NCBI GenBank assembly: GCA_022777455.1
Contig: JALFGI010000200.1
Location: 1 to 6,851 of the forward strand
Direction: 5' to 3'
Source: Clostridiales bacterium
GTDB taxonomy: Bacteria; Bacillota_A; Clostridia; Oscillospirales; Oscillospiraceae
Length of the DNA stretch: 6,851 nt
The position numbers were made by a program, and so were the translations under genes. Under the pieces are notes generated by a model, which saw nothing but the letters and a program-made list of their open reading frames with translations, was not told the DNA's origin and did not search any database. Of the stretch, positions 4,960-6,851 are shown piece after piece; the first letter of the stretch is position 1; each line of letters opens with the position of its first letter.

Positions 4960-5679
4960 ATGATGGACAGCAAAAAAATCAAGCAGTTGGTCATGTCCCA
5001 TCGGAAATTTTTCCAGTTTGCCACCAAGGTGTACAATCATCTGGTGCCGAAAAATAAACTGCATGCCAAGGGGGTCACTCTGAACTGCGGTGTGGTGCTG
5101 ATCAACGGGCTGAAAATCTACAGCAATGGTACAGACAACCAGATCATTCTGGGGGATTTTGTCCAGATCCGGAACAGCACACTCATCATCCAGGGGAGCC
5201 ACAACCGCGTTTCTTTGGGAGATTTTTCCGTACTCAACCAGGTGGAGCTGTGCATGATGGACGATCACAACGAATTTGTTGTGGGGGAGCATACCGGCCT
5301 GTGCGGAAAGGCAGAGCTGGCTGTTGTTGAGGGCACCAAAATCGTCATTGGGGACAGATGCATGCTTTCCGGGCAGCTCCATTTCCGCACCGGGGATTCC
5401 CACAGCGTGGTGGACATGGACGGAAAACGGATCAATCCTTCCAGGGATATTGTTTTCGGCAACCATGTGTGGATTGGCACCCGGGTCACCTGCCTCAAGG
5501 GCGTGCGGGTACCGGATAACTGCATTGTGGCGGCGACTACCACCCTGTGTGGGCAATATCAGCAGGAGAACACCGTCATTGCCGGTGTCCCGGGAAAGGT
5601 TGTGAAAACGGGAGTCAATTGGAACGCGGAGCTGCTGCCCATGGATCGTCAAGAGGAAAAACAGGGCTTGATATCATAA
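4960..5679 (+). CDS. Left-handed beta-helix (hexapeptide-repeat) acyltransferase
   Basis: A 239-aa protein of the LbH O-acyltransferase superfamily, cytoplasmic trimers that usually acetylate sugars of capsule, exopolysaccharide, teichoic acid or small metabolites. Residues 1-45 are a basic, non-repeat N-terminus. Degenerate hexapeptide coils follow from ~50 to 135 (QIILGDFVQI, RVSLGDFSVL, EFVVGEHTGL, KIVIGDRCML). The active-site loop is FRTGDSHSVVDMDGKRIN (142-159), with His148 the probable catalytic base. The regular final coils are DIVFGNHVWIGTRVTCLKGVRVPDNCIVAATTTL (163-196), and the usual cap is IAGVPGKVVK (207-216) followed by VNW. The insert and cap match bacterial polysaccharide O-acetyltransferases; no glycosyltransferase or polymerase is adjacent, so the acceptor is unknown. 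GAAGGGGGG at 4947-4955 precedes two consecutive ATGs (4960, 4963), either of which could be used. The last ~17 residues are polar and probably disordered. Confidence 0.9.
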   Translation: MMDSKKIKQLVMSHRKFFQFATKVYNHLVPKNKLHAKGVTLNCGVVLINGLKIYSNGTDNQIILGDFVQIRNSTLIIQGSHNRVSLGDFSVLNQVELCMMDDHNEFVVGEHTGLCGKAELAVVEGTKIVIGDRCMLSGQLHFRTGDSHSVVDMDGKRINPSRDIVFGNHVWIGTRVTCLKGVRVPDNCIVAATTTLCGQYQQENTVIAGVPGKVVKTGVNWNAELLPMDRQEEKQGLIS

Positions 5680-5865
5680 AAAATCATCTCCTGGCTTGGC
5701 ACTTCCATCACCCGGAGAGCGGGCTTTTCATACTGGCCTTTGATGAAAAAGTACATTGCGCTTTCCGGGAATGATTGACGTGGAACAAGGCGGAGAATGG
5801 CTGTCTGGTGTGCTGATGTATGAACATAAGCGTACCTTCCACCCTGGAAAGGAAAAAAGGACACC

Positions 5866-6851
5866 ATGCGTTTTGACATGACCCGGGGCAAGCCTGTCTC
5901 CCTGCTGGCACGCTTTGCCCTGCCGCTGATTGTATCTTCCATGCTGCAGCAGCTCTACACGCTGTGCGACAGCGCCATCGTGGGACGGCTGCTGGGAGAA
6001 AATGCCTTTGCTGCCGTAGGTGCGGCGGCCTTTCTCCATGGCATCCCTCTGAGTATTCTCCTGGGCTGTACCCAGGGGTTTGGTGTTGCTGTGGGGCAGC
6101 GCTTCGGGGCGAAGGACGACGGTGGCGTAAACCGGTTTTTTTCCACTGCGCTGCTGCTGAGCCTGAGCTTCGGCCTGGCACTGAGTATTTTGGGCCTGGT
6201 ACTGCTGAAGCCCCTGCTGGGATTGATGAAAACGCCGGAGCAGCTGCTTCCCGACAGCACCGGATACCTGACGGTGCTGTGGTTGGGGCTGACGGTGACG
6301 GCAGTGATGAACATGGCGGCCTCCGGGCTCCGGGCCATGGGGGACAGCCGGACGCCTTTGTTCGGGCTGCTTCTGTCCTCTTTTCTGAACATCCTGCTGG
6401 ATGTGCTGCTGGTGGCGGTGCTTCCTCTGGGGGTAATGGGCACGGCGCTGGCAACGGTGCTGTCCCAGCTGGCGGCGGCGGGGCTGTTTCTCCGGGCGCT
6501 GAGCTGGGCGGGGGCGGTTTCTCTCCGGCATTTGCTCCTGCCCGGCAGGGCGCAGATCCGGGAGCTTCTGCGGCTGGGCGTTCCGCCCATGCTGAGCTTC
6601 GGGGTGAACGCCGCCAGCGGCGGGCTGCACCAGCGGGTGATCAACGGCTTCGGTGTGGCGGTGTTCACCGGCATGAGCGCTTCCTACCTGTATTTTGACC
6701 TGCTGAATGTGGTGGCTTACGGCATGGAGGGGGCGGTGGCCACCTTCACCGCCCAGAACGCCGGGGCGAAGGACGACCGTCGCATTCGCCGGGGCACCAA
6801 TGCGGCGCTGCTGCTGGGCTGCGGAGCCACGGTTGCCATCAATCTGCTGGC
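5866..6851 (+). CDS. MATE family efflux transporter (C-terminus beyond window)
   Basis: The frame from the ATG at 5866 stays open to the window end, giving 328 complete codons of a protein that is normally ~440-460 aa with 12 membrane helices; about the first three quarters are here. MATE transporters export drugs, toxins or metabolites in exchange for Na+ or H+. Family marks are the N-terminal FALPLIVSSMLQQLYTLCDSAIVGRLLG (residues 17-44), NAFAAVGAAAFLHGIPLSIL, the GFGVAVGQRFGAKDD loop (86-100), LRAMGDSRTPLFGLLLSSFLNILLD (start of the second part of the N-lobe) and LRLGVPPMLSFGVNAASGG, which begins the C-terminal lobe. QNAGAKDDRRIRRG repeats the first-lobe loop motif, as expected for the internal pseudo-duplication. 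AAAGG at 5856-5860 lies five bases before the ATG. It follows the acyltransferase by 186 bp with no clear promoter or terminator in between. The substrate is not predictable. Confidence 0.93.
   Translation, partial: MRFDMTRGKPVSLLARFALPLIVSSMLQQLYTLCDSAIVGRLLGENAFAAVGAAAFLHGIPLSILLGCTQGFGVAVGQRFGAKDDGGVNRFFSTALLLSLSFGLALSILGLVLLKPLLGLMKTPEQLLPDSTGYLTVLWLGLTVTAVMNMAASGLRAMGDSRTPLFGLLLSSFLNILLDVLLVAVLPLGVMGTALATVLSQLAAAGLFLRALSWAGAVSLRHLLLPGRAQIRELLRLGVPPMLSFGVNAASGGLHQRVINGFGVAVFTGMSASYLYFDLLNVVAYGMEGAVATFTAQNAGAKDDRRIRRGTNAALLLGCGATVAINLL

Noticed and set aside
5711..5728. CCCG-GAGAG-CGGG followed by CTTTT as a terminator of the beta-helix acyltransferase
   Set aside because: The stem is only four base pairs and the T run is four; too weak to annotate.
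5771..5881. Possible 36-codon leader peptide overlapping the MATE start (MIDVEQGGEW...)
   Set aside because: No Shine-Dalgarno ahead of the ATG at 5771, and the frame has no visible features; too weak to call.
5728..6630. 300-codon and other long open frames antisense to the MATE gene
   Set aside because: They are shadows of GC-rich coding DNA: Gln/Pro/Arg/Ser-rich, no start context, while the + strand frame shows clear MATE motifs.

Overview
The window is about 6.9 kb of GC-rich, tightly packed bacterial DNA. Consensus Shine-Dalgarno sites, sigma-A-type promoters and the protein families present suggest a Clostridia-type Firmicute, probably a gut Oscillospirales relative. This placement is inferred from style and family content; there is no marker gene.

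Layout. (1) Positions 1-1532, + strand: an operon-like run with the last 16 codons of an unidentified gene, a small nitroreductase-family flavoprotein, a 64-aa helical protein of unknown function whose Shine-Dalgarno overlaps the previous stop codon, and an HD-domain phosphohydrolase. A GC-rich hairpin follows at 1546-1578. (2) 1623-3650, - strand: one convergent 675-aa gene. Its first ~375 residues are a GH20 beta-N-acetylhexosaminidase barrel. The rest looks like the two-part NAT_N/GNAT_C acyltransferase-like module that I know as a free-standing ~280-aa protein. (3) 3651-4169: about 520 bp without a credible gene, holding a near-consensus + strand promoter and nested inverted repeats, including 30-bp arms that match at 28 of 30 positions. 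(4) 4170-4730, +: a PAT-like GNAT acetyltransferase. (5) 4731-4959: a structured leader with a good promoter. (6) 4960-5679, +: a left-handed beta-helix (hexapeptide) acyltransferase. (7) 5866 to the window end, +: a MATE efflux transporter, truncated by the window edge.

How the genes relate. No single pathway is obvious. Three different acyltransferase-type folds (GNAT_C in the fusion, PAT-like GNAT, left-handed beta-helix) lie within 4 kb, with a glycosidase and an exporter. Each of regions 4 and 6 has its own candidate promoter, so they are probably separate transcription units. The most unusual items are the GH20-acyltransferase fusion, with substitutions at GH20 positions that normally contact the sugar, and the gene-less inverted-repeat region. 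The repeat region could be a miniature mobile/REP-like element or a structured RNA; the sequence alone cannot decide.
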